This document shows positions 6,946 through 15,946 of a DNA stretch of 64,000 bases, piece after piece; the first letter of the stretch is position 1; every line of letters starts with the position of its first letter. This stretch comes from Phenylobacterium soli. GTDB taxonomy: Bacteria > Pseudomonadota > Alphaproteobacteria > Caulobacterales > Caulobacteraceae. The DNA lies in contig NZ_QFYQ01000001.1 of assembly GCF_003254475.1 (NCBI RefSeq), forward strand, positions 1,364,001 through 1,428,000. The letters run 5' to 3'. The notes below the pieces were generated by a model. That model was not told the origin of the DNA and made no database searches. It saw only the letters and a list, made by a program, of their open reading frames with translations. Made by a program: the position numbers and the translations under genes.

Positions 6946-8742
6946 CTACATCCGCTCGGGGACGGCCACGCCGAGCAGGTCGAGGGCGAGTTCGAGCTGC
7001 TTGAGGGTGGCTTGGGCCAGCGTCAGACGCGAGGCGCGGGTGGCGGGCTCGGCGCTGAGGATCGGGCAGGCGGCGTAGAACTTCGAGAAGGCCTGGGACA
7101 GCCGGTAGGCGTGCTCGGCCACCGCGTTCGGCGCCTTCTTGTCGTAGGACTCGGAGAGGGCGGTCTCGAAGGCGTCGAGGGTCAGCACGAGGTCGCGCTC
7201 GGCGCCCTCGGCGACGTGGACGGGCCCGGCCTCGGCCTTCTCCTCGGCGGCCCTGCGCAGCAGGCTCTTCACCCGGACGGCCTGGTAGAGCAGGTAGGGG
7301 CCGGTCTTGCCCTCGAAGCTGGTGAAGCGGTCGAGGTCGAAGACATAGGAGGTGCCGCGGAAGTTGGAGAGGTCGGCGAACTTGAGCGCCGCGACGGCGA
7401 CCTTGCCGGCGATGTCCTCGAACTCCTCGGGCGGCAGGTCTTCGCCGAGGCCCGCCTCGTGCAGGCGCTCGCGCGCCTTGTCGCGGGTCATCTCGATCAG
7501 GTCGGCAAGCTTCAGGACGCCGCCCTCGCGGGTCTTGAAGGGCTTGCCGTCCGGCCCGTTCATGGTGCCGAAGCCGATGTGTTCGAGCTGGCCCTCGGCG
7601 GCGTAGCCGGCGAGGTAGGCGGCCCGGAAGACGATCTCGAAGTGGTCGGCCTGGCGCTGGTCGACGACGTAGATGGCGAGTTGCGGGTCGAAGCTCTGCT
7701 TGCGGTCGAGGATGGTGGCGAGGTCGGTGGTGCCGTACATCGCCGAGCCCTCGGAGGAGACGACCAGCAGGGGCGGCAGCTCTCTTTTGTCCTCGGGACG
7801 GGAGACTCGTACGATCCGCGCGCCCTGGTCGTCGACCAGCAGGCCCTTCTTGTCGAGATCGGCGATCATGCCCGGGATCAGGTCGTCGACGTCGCTCTCG
7901 CCCTTCCACAGGTCGAAGTCGACGCCCAGGGCGTGGAAGTCGCGCTCGAGGGCGACCTGGGTCACCTCCCGGAATCGCCGCCACAGGAGATAGCCGCCAG
8001 GCTTCTTGGCCTGCAGCTCGGCGGTGAGCTTGCGGGCGCGGTCGCGGTAGGCCGGGTCTTCCTTCCCCTTGGCGGCGGCGAGCGGATAGAGGCGGTCGAG
8101 ATCGGCGAGGGTGATCTTCTCGAAGACGACCGGAATCGCCGCGTCCAGCGGCGCGCCCTCGCGGTCGAGGCGCTCGACCTCGGCCTTGATGTCCGGGTTC
8201 TCGTCGCAGACCGCGCCGATCAGGAGCCCCATCTGGTAGCCCCAGTCGCCGAAGTGGGCGTCGCCCAGCACGGTGTCGCCGCGGAAGCGGTAGAGGCGCT
8301 TGACGCTCTCGCCGATGATCGAGGCGCGCAGGTGGCCGACGTGCATCGGCTTGGCGACGTTGGGGCCGCCGTAGTCGACGATCACGCGGCGCGGGTTCGC
8401 CAGGGTCTCGGCGCCGGCGCGCGGGTCGGCGGCGACGGCGTCGGCGCGCTCGGCGAGGGCCGTATCGGCGACCTTCAGGTTGATGAAGCCGGGCCCGGCG
8501 ACCTCGACCGCGGCGAGGCGCGGATCGGCCTTCAGCACCTCGGCGACGGCGGTGGCGATCTCGCGCGGGTTCTTGCCAGAGACGTTTTCGGCGCGCTTAG
8601 CGGCCGGCAGGGCGCCGTTGCACTGGAAGTCGGCCAGGTCCGGGCGGTCGGAGGCGGTGACGCGGCCAAGCTCGGCAGGCAGGCCGAGGCCCGCGAAGGC
8701 GGCGGCGACCGCTTCGCTGAACGCCGTCTTCAGGTCGCTCAT
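6946..8742 (-). CDS. argS: Arginyl-tRNA synthetase
   Basis: This 598-residue class I aminoacyl-tRNA synthetase charges tRNA-Arg. It shows the N-terminal tRNA D-loop binding domain (residues 1-100), the HIGH-type signature [13 protein letters not shown] (H134 and H137), a MYGTTDLA segment, and a C-terminal DALR anticodon-binding domain ending at [13 protein letters not shown]. Length is normal. Its ATG overlaps the stop of the upstream secreted-protein gene by 4 bp (ATGA), so translation of the two is coupled. The absence of a canonical KMSK loop is usual for many ArgRS. Confidence 0.97.
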   Translation of the reverse strand: MSDLKTAFSEAVAAAFAGLGLPAELGRVTASDRPDLADFQCNGALPAAKRAENVSGKNPREIATAVAEVLKADPRLAAVEVAGPGFINLKVADTALAERADAVAADPRAGAETLANPRRVIVDYGGPNVAKPMHVGHLRASIIGESVKRLYRFRGDTVLGDAHFGDWGYQMGLLIGAVCDENPDIKAEVERLDREGAPLDAAIPVVFEKITLADLDRLYPLAAAKGKEDPAYRDRARKLTAELQAKKPGGYLLWRRFREVTQVALERDFHALGVDFDLWKGESDVDDLIPGMIADLDKKGLLVDDQGARIVRVSRPEDKRELPPLLVVSSEGSAMYGTTDLATILDRKQSFDPQLAIYVVDQRQADHFEIVFRAAYLAGYAAEGQLEHIGFGTMNGPDGKPFKTREGGVLKLADLIEMTRDKARERLHEAGLGEDLPPEEFEDIAGKVAVAALKFADLSNFRGTSYVFDLDRFTSFEGKTGPYLLYQAVRVKSLLRRAAEEKAEAGPVHVAEGAERDLVLTLDAFETALSESYDKKAPNAVAEHAYRLSQAFSKFYAACPILSAEPATRASRLTLAQATLKQLELALDLLGVAVPERM

Positions 8743-9416
8743 TTCTTGGTCGTGTCGGCCTGGGCCTGCTGGCCGACGTTGAGGCGGAAGCGCTTACCGG
8801 CGCGGTTGAACTCGGCCATCTGCGGGGTGACGTCGAAGCCGATCAGCACCTCGAAGTTGGCGCCGGAGGTGGTCTCGGCCGCCCGCGGGATGACGATGTT
8901 GTTCAGCTCTTCGCGGTGATAGATCCGGTCCTGGCCCTTGGGGAAATCGATCTTCATCTCGAATTGCTGCTTGGCCAGCACCTCGCGGTTCCGGTCGGTG
9001 ACGGCCACCCAGTAGCGGTAGGTCTTGCTGGAGCCCTCGGCCTGCGGGCCCTTGCCCAGCTCGAACAGCACCTGCATCGCCATCTTGATCGGCTCGTCGC
9101 CCTTGTAGGCGCAGCCCGCCGAGATGCCCTGGATCTCGCCGGTGTAGGCGACGTTGGCCGAGGCCTCCTTGTTGTCCTTGAACTCGACGTAGCGGGCCGC
9201 GTCGTAGAGCGACTTCACATAGGGGCAGGGGCCGGCGTTGCGCAGCTGCGGCAGCGGCGCCTGACGGTCGTTCCACTCCTGATCGCGCTTCTTCTTCTTG
9301 GCGGCGTCCTGGTCGGCCTGGTCCTGACCGCCGCGGCCGGGGCGGCCCTGGGCGTAGCTCAGCACGGGCGTGGCGGCCATGACGGCGGCGATCGAGACGA
9401 GGAGGAGACGGCGCAT
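8739..9416 (-). CDS. Secreted hypothetical protein co-transcribed with argS
   Basis: A 225-residue protein with a clear Sec signal peptide ([20 protein letters not shown], cut near YAQG), then a charged Gln/Asp/Lys segment and a beta-rich domain of about 160 residues. That domain has two cysteines (GPCPYV and AGCAYKG) that could form a periplasmic disulfide. I chose ATG 9416 because it gives the intact signal peptide, while the longer frame adds nothing recognisable. The stop overlaps the argS start. I recall homologues upstream of argS in related genomes, but cannot check. Function unknown. Confidence 0.8.
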   Translation of the reverse strand: MRRLLLVSIAAVMAATPVLSYAQGRPGRGGQDQADQDAAKKKKRDQEWNDRQAPLPQLRNAGPCPYVKSLYDAARYVEFKDNKEASANVAYTGEIQGISAGCAYKGDEPIKMAMQVLFELGKGPQAEGSSKTYRYWVAVTDRNREVLAKQQFEMKIDFPKGQDRIYHREELNNIVIPRAAETTSGANFEVLIGFDVTPQMAEFNRAGKRFRLNVGQQAQADTTKK

Positions 9417-9547
9417 CGGATTAAGGCGTCCAGGCAAGGGAAATCGCGCGGGGACCATCCCGCGGTTCGCGCCTTCACTAAAGCCTATCGAATGCGGCGG
9501 CAACGCGGCTGGCGGGCGCGGCGTGAAGCGCCTAGGTATGGGCCGTC

Positions 9548-10510
9548 ATGACCGCCCCCCTTTCCAAGCCCCCGCTGACCGTGCTGCTCGCCGCGCCGCG
9601 GGGGTTCTGCGCCGGGGTCGACCGGGCGATCCAGATCGTCGAGAAGGCGATCGAGACCTACGGGGCGCCGGTCTATGTGCGCCACGAGATCGTCCACAAC
9701 CGCCACGTGGTCGACCGGCTGAAGGCGCTGGGCGCGGTGTTCGTCGAGGAGCTCGAGGCGTGTCCGCCGGACCGGCCGGTGGTGTTCTCGGCCCACGGGG
9801 TGCCCAAGGCGGTGCCGGCCGAGGCCAAAGCCCGAAAGATGTTCTACCTCGACGCCACCTGCCCGCTGGTCTCGAAGGTGCACGTGGAGGCGCAGCGGCA
9901 CTTCGACGCCGGCCGCGAGATCGTGCTGATCGGCCACACCGGCCACCCGGAGGTGGTGGGCACCATGGGCCAGCTTCCCGACGGGGCGGTGACCCTGATC
10001 GAGACGGTGGAGGAGGCCCGCGCCTTCACCCCGAAGGATCCGAAGACCCTGGCCTTCGTCACCCAGACCACCCTGTCGGTGGACGACACGGCCGAGATCG
10101 TCGGGGCCCTGCGCGAGCGCTTTCCCGAGATCTCCGCGCCGCACAAGGAAGACATCTGCTACGCGACCACCAACCGCCAGGAGGCGGTGAAGGCGGTGGC
10201 GGCGAAGGCGCAGGTGCTGCTGGTGATCGGCAGCGCCAATTCCTCGAACTCGGTGCGGCTGGCGGAGGTGGGACGGCGCGCGGGCGCGGCGGCCTATCTG
10301 ATCGACGACGCCGGCAAGCTCGACCTCGCCTGGCTGGACGACGCGCGCACGGTCGGGGTGACCGCCGGCGCCTCGGCCCCGGAGGACCTGGTGCAGGGGG
10401 TCATCGCCAAGATCGCCGAGCGTTTCGACGTCGAGGTGCAGGAGGAGGGCGCGGCGCGCGAGACGGTGAGCTTCAAGCTGCCGCGGGCTCTGACCGAGGC
10501 GGCGCAGTAG
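9548..10510 (+). CDS. ispH: 4-hydroxy-3-methylbut-2-enyl diphosphate reductase
   Basis: This 320-residue iron-sulfur enzyme catalyses the last step of the MEP isoprenoid pathway, reducing HMBPP to IPP and DMAPP. The three cluster cysteines are all visible, C21 (GFCAGVDRA), C105 (TCPLVSKVH) and C204 ([10 protein letters not shown]). The substrate-binding segments HEIVHN, SAHGVP and [10 protein letters not shown] and the [10 protein letters not shown] loop are also intact. ATG 9548 gives the expected start. Convergent with the secretin gene, with a short palindrome in the 45-bp gap. The relatives thrB and rnhA lie 2.5 kb downstream, an arrangement I recall from Caulobacter with fewer genes in between. 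Confidence 0.97.
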   Translation: MTAPLSKPPLTVLLAAPRGFCAGVDRAIQIVEKAIETYGAPVYVRHEIVHNRHVVDRLKALGAVFVEELEACPPDRPVVFSAHGVPKAVPAEAKARKMFYLDATCPLVSKVHVEAQRHFDAGREIVLIGHTGHPEVVGTMGQLPDGAVTLIETVEEARAFTPKDPKTLAFVTQTTLSVDDTAEIVGALRERFPEISAPHKEDICYATTNRQEAVKAVAAKAQVLLVIGSANSSNSVRLAEVGRRAGAAAYLIDDAGKLDLAWLDDARTVGVTAGASAPEDLVQGVIAKIAERFDVEVQEEGAARETVSFKLPRALTEAAQ

Positions 10511-10528
10511 GTCGCGCTTAGCGCAGAG

Positions 10529-10550
10529 GCCCGGGGGCGGAGTCCCGGGC
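10529..10550. terminator. Palindrome between convergent ispH and secretin genes
   Basis: GCCCGGG at 10529-10535 pairs with CCCGGGC at 10544-10550 around an 8-nt loop. It lies 19 bp after the ispH stop and 6 bp past the secretin stop, so it could end both transcripts. No T-tract is present. Confidence 0.45.
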
Positions 10551-10555
10551 GGGGC

Positions 10556-12529
10556 TTAGTAGTAGATCAGGTTCGCGAAGTCGTGGAACAGGCCGTCGAG
10601 GCCGTTCGAGCCGTCGTTGTGCGGCAGCTCCACGTCCCCCGTGCGGGCGGCGCGGTAGAGGCGGTTGCGGTCCATCTGCTTGAGCGCCACGGGCAGGTTG
10701 GGCTGCATGGCGGCGAGGTCGCGCGCCGCGCGGCCGCGGGTCTCGGCCATCAGCGGCGGCTCGGTCCCGAGCTTGAGGGCGTCGGCGCCCTCGTCCTGGT
10801 ATTCCCGCACCCGGCGCGGGGTCAGCAGGATCACCACCGAGCGGGTGAAGTCGCGGCTGTCGCGGCGGCGGAACAGGTACTGCAGGCCCGGCGCCTTGCC
10901 GAGGACGGGCGTGCGACTGTCGGTGCTCGCCTCCTCGCGCTCGGAGAGGCCCGAGAGGATCAGGGTCTGGCCGTAGCGCATCATGACGTTGGCCGTGACC
11001 ATGTTGCGCGAGGTCTGGACCGACTGGGCGAAGGTGGCCGAGGGCGCGGTCTCCTCGAAGAACGAGCGCACCGCCTTGACCGACACCAGCATGGTGTCAT
11101 CGTCGACGAAGGTCGGGGTGACCGAGAGGCTGACGCCCACCGGCTTGTCCTGGATGGTGCCGCCGCCGCCCTGCGGGCTGATCAGGGCGACCGAGACGGT
11201 CGAGCCGGAGAAGAACATGGCCGGCTGGCGGTCGAGGGCCAGCAGGCTCGGCCGGGCCAGGACGTCGGTGCGCTCATTGCTGGCGTTGGCGATGTTCAGC
11301 GAATAGGCGATGCCGCTGTCGGCCGCGTCGCCCAGGGAGACCCCGCGGCTCCAGGTCCGCTGCTTGGTGACCACGCCGTTGGTGATGGTCTTGCTGAGCG
11401 AGATGCTGTCACCGACGAAGAACGAGAGCCCATCCAGCAGGTTGAGGCCGTGGCCGTCGGTGCGGATGTCGTCGGTGCGCAGGATGACCGTGTCCATCAT
11501 CGCCATGCGCGGCAGCGGCCGGCCGCGGCAGGGCGCCGGCAGGGGCGGCAGGGCCGAGGTCTCGTCGGCCGTGCTGGGCGCGGTGACGATGCTGGTGGTG
11601 CTGGTGGAGTAGGTGGGAACCTGCGGCAGGGTGTTGGGGATCGTCAGGGTCTGGGTGAGCTGCTGCTGGCAGTCCCACCAGGCGAGGCTGGCCGGGGCGG
11701 CGTCGACCGGCGCGGGCGGCGGCGGGGTGGTCGGAGCCGCCGCGGCGGGCGCGACGACGGGCGCCGTGACGGGCGCAGCCGCGGCCGTCTTGAAGGCGGC
11801 GTCGGTCCAGAGGTCGCGCCACTGGTCGATGCGGCGGTCGAGCCGCGCCTGGCGGGCGGGCGCCACCGCGCCGGCGGCGACCGCCTCGCCGAGCGCCTGG
11901 CGGGCCGGCTCGTCGAGGCCGGCCTGGGCGTAGACGAGCGGCCGGATGGCGGCGATGTCGCGGTCGGCGAGGCCGCGCTTGCGGGCGTCCTCGACGGCCC
12001 ACAGGGCGAGCTGGACGTCGCCGGCGTAGTAGGCGGAGGCGGCCAGCAGGCGCAGGGCGTCGGGGGCGTGCGGCTCGACGTCGAGGGCGTAGGCGGCGGC
12101 CTGCTCGGCCTCGGCCCAGCGGCCGTCGTCGAAGTAGAGGCGGGCGAGCTGCAGGGCGAGCGGCAGGCTGTCCTGACGGGCGTCGAGGGCGGCGCGGTAG
12201 CCTGTCTCGGCGAGGCCGAAGAGGTCGCGCTCGCCGGCCTCGAAGCGGCGCTGGTAGGCGAGGGCGTTGAGGCTGTTGAGGCCTGGGTTGCGCGGGTCGC
12301 GGGCCAGGGCCATGGCGAACTGGCGGTTGGCCTCGGCGAGGTCGCCGCGCTTCAGCGCCTCCAGGCCCAGGCGGGCGGGCTCGCTCAGGGCCTCCCGCTG
12401 CGGGGCGGGCCGGGAAGCCGCGGCGGCCTCCGCAGCCTGGCCGGCGGCGACGGCGGGCGCGCCCTGGAGCCCGATCGAACAGGCGACGCCGATCGCCAGC
12501 AATGCCTTGCCGGTCCGCAAACCCTTCAT
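10556..12529 (-). CDS. TPR-secretin fusion (type II/III secretion or Flp-pilus secretin family)
   Basis: This 657-residue protein has a signal peptide (GKALLAIGVACSIGLQGAPAVAA). A TPR-like array follows at residues 45-235 (AEANRQFAMALARDPRNPG, AEAEQAAAYALDVEPHAPD), then a Pro/Ala linker and a C-terminal secretin domain (about 350-620). The secretin signature TPVLGKAPGLQYLFRRRDSR followed by VVILLTPRRVRE is clear. The usual N1-N3 ring-building domains are not recognisable, and the TPR block occupies their place. No inner-membrane platform, ATPase or pilin gene is adjacent. It should be an outer-membrane multimer, but the substrate or machine it serves is unknown. Confidence 0.8.
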   Translation of the reverse strand: MKGLRTGKALLAIGVACSIGLQGAPAVAAGQAAEAAAASRPAPQREALSEPARLGLEALKRGDLAEANRQFAMALARDPRNPGLNSLNALAYQRRFEAGERDLFGLAETGYRAALDARQDSLPLALQLARLYFDDGRWAEAEQAAAYALDVEPHAPDALRLLAASAYYAGDVQLALWAVEDARKRGLADRDIAAIRPLVYAQAGLDEPARQALGEAVAAGAVAPARQARLDRRIDQWRDLWTDAAFKTAAAAPVTAPVVAPAAAAPTTPPPPAPVDAAPASLAWWDCQQQLTQTLTIPNTLPQVPTYSTSTTSIVTAPSTADETSALPPLPAPCRGRPLPRMAMMDTVILRTDDIRTDGHGLNLLDGLSFFVGDSISLSKTITNGVVTKQRTWSRGVSLGDAADSGIAYSLNIANASNERTDVLARPSLLALDRQPAMFFSGSTVSVALISPQGGGGTIQDKPVGVSLSVTPTFVDDDTMLVSVKAVRSFFEETAPSATFAQSVQTSRNMVTANVMMRYGQTLILSGLSEREEASTDSRTPVLGKAPGLQYLFRRRDSRDFTRSVVILLTPRRVREYQDEGADALKLGTEPPLMAETRGRAARDLAAMQPNLPVALKQMDRNRLYRAARTGDVELPHNDGSNGLDGLFHDFANLIYY

Positions 12530-12665
12530 GACGCCCCTTCGGAATTCCCCGTGCGGCCAAGCTTGCCCGCGCTCGTACGTCTAAGCAAGCCGGGGGCTCG
12601 GGGCGACTTGGGGGGCGAGACGCGCAGGCGTCCGGGGGCTGAACCCTCCTCCGGCCCGCGGCCAC

Positions 12666-12682
12666 CTCCCCCTGTGGGGGAG
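12666..12682 (-). terminator. Hairpin downstream of the AbrB-type gene
   Basis: CTCCCCC at 12666-12672 pairs with GGGGGAG at 12676-12682 around a 3-nt loop, 10 bp past the stop of the minus-strand antitoxin-like gene. It separates that gene from the secretin gene start at 12529. Confidence 0.5.
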
Positions 12683-12692
12683 AACCCGTCGG

Positions 12693-12926
12693 CTAGCTGG
12701 CCGTCAGGCGGTCGAGGCTCTTGGTGTAGCGCTTGAGGAAGGCGCGGCCGCGGGCGTGGGGATCCTCGACCCAGGTTTCCTGGGTGACCGAACACAGGAC
12801 GCTGCCGTCGCCGGCCCGCTCCAGGTGCAGGTCGCAGCCGACCTGCAGGTCGAGGACCTCGAGGGCTTCTTCCGTCAGCACCACGGCGATCTGGTCGCCG
12901 ATCTTTTCGACCTTCAGCGCGATCAT
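12693..12926 (-). CDS. AbrB/MazE-type DNA-binding protein (orphan antitoxin-like)
   Basis: This 77-residue protein has the swapped-hairpin AbrB fold signature, with strands [18 protein letters not shown] and [15 protein letters not shown], as in addiction-module antidotes of the MazE/SpoVT-AbrB class. The C-terminal third ([17 protein letters not shown]) is basic and helical, as in antitoxin toxin-binding tails. Antitoxins of this type usually precede a Doc or PemK/MazF toxin gene, but the next gene downstream is the secretin and the upstream gene is thrB on the other strand. It may be a stand-alone regulator or the remnant of a pair. ATG 12926 is preceded by GGGAGAGG. Confidence 0.8.
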   Translation of the reverse strand: MIALKVEKIGDQIAVVLTEEALEVLDLQVGCDLHLERAGDGSVLCSVTQETWVEDPHARGRAFLKRYTKSLDRLTAS

Positions 12927-13015
12927 CGGCCTCTCCCTGGATGGACGGTGGATTTTAGCACCGCGGGCGACTGGCGTCTTGACCCGCCCCTGCGCTTCGG
13001 CCCATTCGCGAGCCC

Positions 13016-13981
13016 ATGGCGGTCTATACGGACATAACCGACGAAGAGCTGGCCGGGCTCCTCGCCGACTTCGATCTCGGCCAGCCCCTGGCGTTCAAGG
13101 GCATCGCCGAGGGGGTGGAGAACTCCAACTTCCTGCTGGAGACCGAGACCGGCCGCTACATCCTGACCGTCTACGAAAAGCGGGTGAAGGCCGACGACCT
13201 GCCCTACTTCCTGGGGCTGATGCAGTGGCTGGCGCGGCGCGGCTACCCCTGCCCGACGCCGATCGCCGACCGCTCCGGCGAGGCGCTGAAGACCCTGCGC
13301 GGCAAGCCCTGCGTGATCGTCAGCTTCCTGAGCGGGCTTTCGGCCCGCCGGCCGACGGCGGCCCTGTGCCGCGAGGCCGGCGAGGGTCTCGCCTGGCTGC
13401 ACCTGGCCGGCGAGGGCTTCTCCATGACCCGGCCCAACGACCTGGGCCAGGCGGCCTGGGCGCTGCTTTTTTCAAGATTGAAAGATCAAGCCGAGGCGCT
13501 CAAGCCGGGCCTCGCCGCGACCCTCGAGGCGGACCTGGCGAAGTTCTCAGCCGGCTGGCCGACCGGCCTGCCGGGCGGCACGATCCACGCCGACTACTTC
13601 CCGGACAATGTGTTCTTTCAATCTCAAAGGTTCGCCGGGACGATCGACTTCTACTTCGCCTGCACCGACGCCTATGCCTACGACGTGGCGGTGGCGCTGA
13701 ACGCCTGGTGCTTCGAGCCGGATGGATCGTTCAACATCACCGCGGCCCGCCAGCTGGTGGCCGGCTACGAGAGCCGCAGGCCGCTCACCGAGGCCGAGCG
13801 GGCGGCCCTGCCGATCCTCGCCCACGGCGCGGCGATGCGCTTCTTCCTGACGCGGCTGCACGACTGGGGCGCGACGCCGGCCGGGGCGCTGGTCAGGCCG
13901 AAGGATCCGCTGGAGTACGAGCGCAAGCTGGCGGTGCACCGCTCCTCGCCCGACCTCGTGCTGTTCGGGGCGCCGGCGTGA
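13016..13981 (+). CDS. thrB: Homoserine kinase (aminoglycoside-phosphotransferase type)
   Basis: This 321-residue enzyme phosphorylates L-homoserine on the way to threonine. It belongs to the choline-kinase/APH fold used by alphaproteobacteria rather than the GHMP family. It shows the [19 protein letters not shown] nucleotide-binding start, the catalytic loop [11 protein letters not shown] (Brenner-type, HxDxxxxN) and the metal-binding [16 protein letters not shown]. The start [12 protein letters not shown] at ATG 13016 is typical. Its stop overlaps the rnhA GTG (GTGA), so the two are translationally coupled. Confidence 0.95.
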   Translation: MAVYTDITDEELAGLLADFDLGQPLAFKGIAEGVENSNFLLETETGRYILTVYEKRVKADDLPYFLGLMQWLARRGYPCPTPIADRSGEALKTLRGKPCVIVSFLSGLSARRPTAALCREAGEGLAWLHLAGEGFSMTRPNDLGQAAWALLFSRLKDQAEALKPGLAATLEADLAKFSAGWPTGLPGGTIHADYFPDNVFFQSQRFAGTIDFYFACTDAYAYDVAVALNAWCFEPDGSFNITAARQLVAGYESRRPLTEAERAALPILAHGAAMRFFLTRLHDWGATPAGALVRPKDPLEYERKLAVHRSSPDLVLFGAPA

Positions 13982-14424
13982 CCCCGAAGGTGGTGATCTA
14001 CACCGACGGCGCCTGCTCGGGGAATCCGGGGCCCGGCGGCTGGGGCGCGGTGCTGCTCTCGGGCGAGCACCGCAAGGAGATCTGCGGCGGGGAGCTGGCG
14101 ACGACCAACAACCGCATGGAGCTGATGGCCGCGATCCAGGCGCTGGAGAGCCTCAAGAAACCCTGCCAGGTCGAGCTGCACACCGACAGCAAATATGTGC
14201 AGCAGGGAATCCACGAGTGGATCCACGGCTGGAAGAAGCGCGGCTGGCTGACGGCCGACAAGAAGCCGGTGAAGAACGAAGATCTCTGGCGCCGCCTTGA
14301 CGAAGCCCGATCGCGTCACGATGTGCAGTGGCGCTGGGTGAAAGGTCACGCCGGTCACGAGCTCAACGAGCTGGCTGACGCGTTGGCGAGACGCGGGATC
14401 AAGGACGTGCTGAACGCAGCCTAG
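13978..14424 (+). CDS. rnhA: Ribonuclease HI
   Basis: This 148-residue endonuclease degrades the RNA strand of RNA-DNA hybrids. The catalytic acidic residues are all present, in [17 protein letters not shown] (Asp), [13 protein letters not shown] (Glu), [11 protein letters not shown] (Asp) and NELADALAR (Asp), with the basic protrusion [20 protein letters not shown]. The start is GTG 13978, overlapping the thrB stop by 4 bp; a longer open frame upstream belongs to a different reading of thrB. Length is standard. Cytoplasmic. Confidence 0.96.
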   Translation: MTPKVVIYTDGACSGNPGPGGWGAVLLSGEHRKEICGGELATTNNRMELMAAIQALESLKKPCQVELHTDSKYVQQGIHEWIHGWKKRGWLTADKKPVKNEDLWRRLDEARSRHDVQWRWVKGHAGHELNELADALARRGIKDVLNAA

Positions 14425-14432
14425 TCCTAGTC

Positions 14433-14490
14433 GTTCAAAATTGAACAATGATCCCGGTTGGTGTATGGCCTGGCTTGTTCGAGATTGAAC
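14433..14490 (+). promoter_or_regulatory. MarR promoter with two operator half-palindromes
   Basis: Two related palindromes flank a promoter. Operator 1 is GTTCAAAATTGAAC (14433-14446), and operator 2 is GTTCGAGATTGAAC (14477-14490), exactly 44 bp apart, about four helical turns. The right half of operator 1 is a -35-like TTGAAC (14441-14446), and TATGGC (14464-14469) sits 17 bp downstream as a -10, placing the start of transcription at operator 2. A GAGGAGG ribosome binding site follows directly. The layout indicates autorepression by the MarR protein encoded next. Confidence 0.8.
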
Positions 14491-14503
14491 GAGGAGGCGC
14501 GCC

Positions 14504-14980
14504 ATGGCGCCCTTGATCGAGGAACACCCCGAGGTCCAGGTCTTCGACGAGATCGGCATGATCGAGGTCGGGGTCCGCACCATCATCACCCGCTGCCTGC
14601 CGGTGGGGGTGAACTATCCGCAGTTCGAGGTGATGAACCTGCTGGCCCGCCGCGGCGAGGACCAGACGCCGGCCCAGATCGCCGCCGCCCTGCAGATGAC
14701 GCCCGGCGCCATCACCAACACCCTGCAGCGGATGGAGGCCACGGGGCTGGCGCTCGTCGAGCCCGACCCCAAGGACGGGCGCAAGAAGCGCGTCCGCCTG
14801 ACTCCGGCCGGGCGGAGCGCCTACCAGCGGGCAATGGCGGCCATCAAGCCGCGCATGGAGAGCCTGCGCGAGGGCTTCACCCAGAAGGAGTTCCGCGAGG
14901 TCCTGCCGTTCCTCAAGGCGCTGCGGGAGTGGATGGACGAGACCGCCCGCCTGGCGACGACCAACGCCGCGCCGGCGTAG
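14504..14980 (+). CDS. MarR family transcriptional regulator
   Basis: This 158-residue protein has the MarR winged-helix domain. The recognition part is TPAQIAAALQMTPGAITNTLQRMEATGLALVEPDPKDGRKKRVRLTPAG, with the DxRxxR-type wing. The N-terminal helix EEHPEVQVFDEIGMIEVGVRT and a C-terminal helix ending EWMDETARLA would form the dimer. It is preceded by two operators and its own promoter, so it probably represses itself and dissociates on ligand binding. No obvious efflux or catabolic target lies next to it; the downstream gene is a convergent lipoprotein. The ligand is unknown. Confidence 0.9.
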   Translation: MAPLIEEHPEVQVFDEIGMIEVGVRTIITRCLPVGVNYPQFEVMNLLARRGEDQTPAQIAAALQMTPGAITNTLQRMEATGLALVEPDPKDGRKKRVRLTPAGRSAYQRAMAAIKPRMESLREGFTQKEFREVLPFLKALREWMDETARLATTNAAPA

Positions 14981-14987
14981 GAGCTGG

Positions 14988-15233
14988 TCAGCGCGGCGGC
15001 TTTACACCCGGCATCTGCTCGGGGATCGGCTGCGGCTTGTCGGGCACCGATTCCGGGGCGAGGGGGCTCGGCTGCGGCGGCGAGCCGGAGGGGACGACGA
15101 CGCCGCGCGTCGAGGCGGGCGAGGCTGGCGTCGTGACCGCCGCGTGCTCGGACGATGCGCAGCCCGCGAGGACCGCGAGGGTGGCGACGAGGCCGCAGCC
15201 GCCGCCGAATGGACCTGCACCGAGACCGCGCAT
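14988..15233 (-). CDS. Small Pro-rich lipoprotein
   Basis: An 81-residue protein with a lipoprotein signal peptide ending in a lipobox (LAVLAGC, cysteine at about residue 25). A low-complexity tail rich in Pro, Ser and Thr follows, ending EQMPGVKPPR. ATG 15233 is preferred because it gives a normal-length signal sequence, but ATG 15269 is in frame. It is convergent with the MarR gene, the stops being only 7 bp apart. No domain is recognised, and it is probably attached to a membrane facing the periplasm. Confidence 0.55.
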   Translation of the reverse strand: MRGLGAGPFGGGCGLVATLAVLAGCASSEHAAVTTPASPASTRGVVVPSGSPPQPSPLAPESVPDKPQPIPEQMPGVKPPR

Positions 15234-15293
15234 GGCAAGGCAATCCGCAGCGGGGCGCGACGTTCCCATAGGGCGCCCGGGCGCGACTCAGGC

Positions 15294-15677
15294 ATGCTCG
15301 ATCCCGTGACGGCTTTCCGCGCCTTGGCGGCCGACGCGCCGCATCATCGACTGGCCGCTCGCCTGGGCGTCGACCTCGACGCGCTCTGGCGTGTCCATGA
15401 CGCCCGCAACAGCGACCTCGCCGGAGCGCTGGCCGACGGCCACAGCGACGCCGGCGTGCTGGAGCTCGCTTTCGAGACCGGCGCGGGAATCGCGGCGCGG
15501 CTGGAGGACGAGCTGGAGGGCCACGCCTTCCGGGTGGTCAGCGAGGAGCCGTGCGAGGTGACCGCCCGCGCCGCCTCGCCCTTCGCCTACCTGACCCACG
15601 GCACGACCCTGGCCGACCTCCTGGCCCGCGACTGCGGGGCCGAGCTCGTCTACTGGCGGCTGCTGAAGCGCGGCTGA
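15294..15677 (+). CDS. Hypothetical cytoplasmic protein
   Basis: A 127-residue protein beginning MLDPVTAFRALAADAPHHRLAARLGV and ending ELVYWRLLKRG. It is amphipathic and mostly helical, with no signal peptide or membrane segment, and I recognise no domain. The chain reads as real protein (mixed hydrophobic and polar residues, not the Arg/Ala runs of shadow frames). It lies between two lipoprotein genes, with 32 bp to the next one on the same strand. ATG 15294 has a weak GACTCAGG upstream. Confidence 0.6.
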   Translation: MLDPVTAFRALAADAPHHRLAARLGVDLDALWRVHDARNSDLAGALADGHSDAGVLELAFETGAGIAARLEDELEGHAFRVVSEEPCEVTARAASPFAYLTHGTTLADLLARDCGAELVYWRLLKRG

Positions 15678-15709
15678 GGCCAAGCCCGAGCTTCGCGCGT
15701 TGAGGGGCC

Positions 15710-15940
15710 ATGGGAAGAGCCCTGCTCGCGCTCGCGACGCTCATGACGCTCTCGGCCTGCGCCGAGGGCTACAGCTATGTCTACGACTACGACCCCTATC
15801 TCGGGCCGCGCGGGCATTACGTGCGGCCGTTCAGGCCGGCCTCGCTGCAGGGCTGCGCGCGCGTCGCCTATGTGCGTCAGCTCGATCCCTGGCGCGGCGA
15901 ATACGCCAGCGGGCCCGTCTGCGCGGCGGCGGAGCGGTGA
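15710..15940 (+). CDS. Small tyrosine-rich lipoprotein
   Basis: A 76-residue protein with a lipoprotein signal peptide (ALLALATLMTLSAC, acylated cysteine at residue 17). The short exported part is rich in tyrosine (YSYVYDYDPYLGP), with two further cysteines (QGCARV and GPVCAA) that may pair. No known domain. The gene follows the previous hypothetical by 32 bp on the same strand and converges on the globin gene, 6 bp between stops. Confidence 0.7.
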   Translation: MGRALLALATLMTLSACAEGYSYVYDYDPYLGPRGHYVRPFRPASLQGCARVAYVRQLDPWRGEYASGPVCAAAER

Positions 15941-15946
15941 CGCGCG

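Noticed and set aside
6077-7984. Long open frame on the minus strand joining argS and the SDR
   Set aside because: It reads argS out of frame as an Arg/Pro/Gly-rich string before entering the SDR frame, a common artefact at this GC content.
12600-13015. Toxin partner of the AbrB-type gene
   Set aside because: I looked on both strands for a small toxin frame next to it and found none with recognisable Doc, PemK or MazF features.
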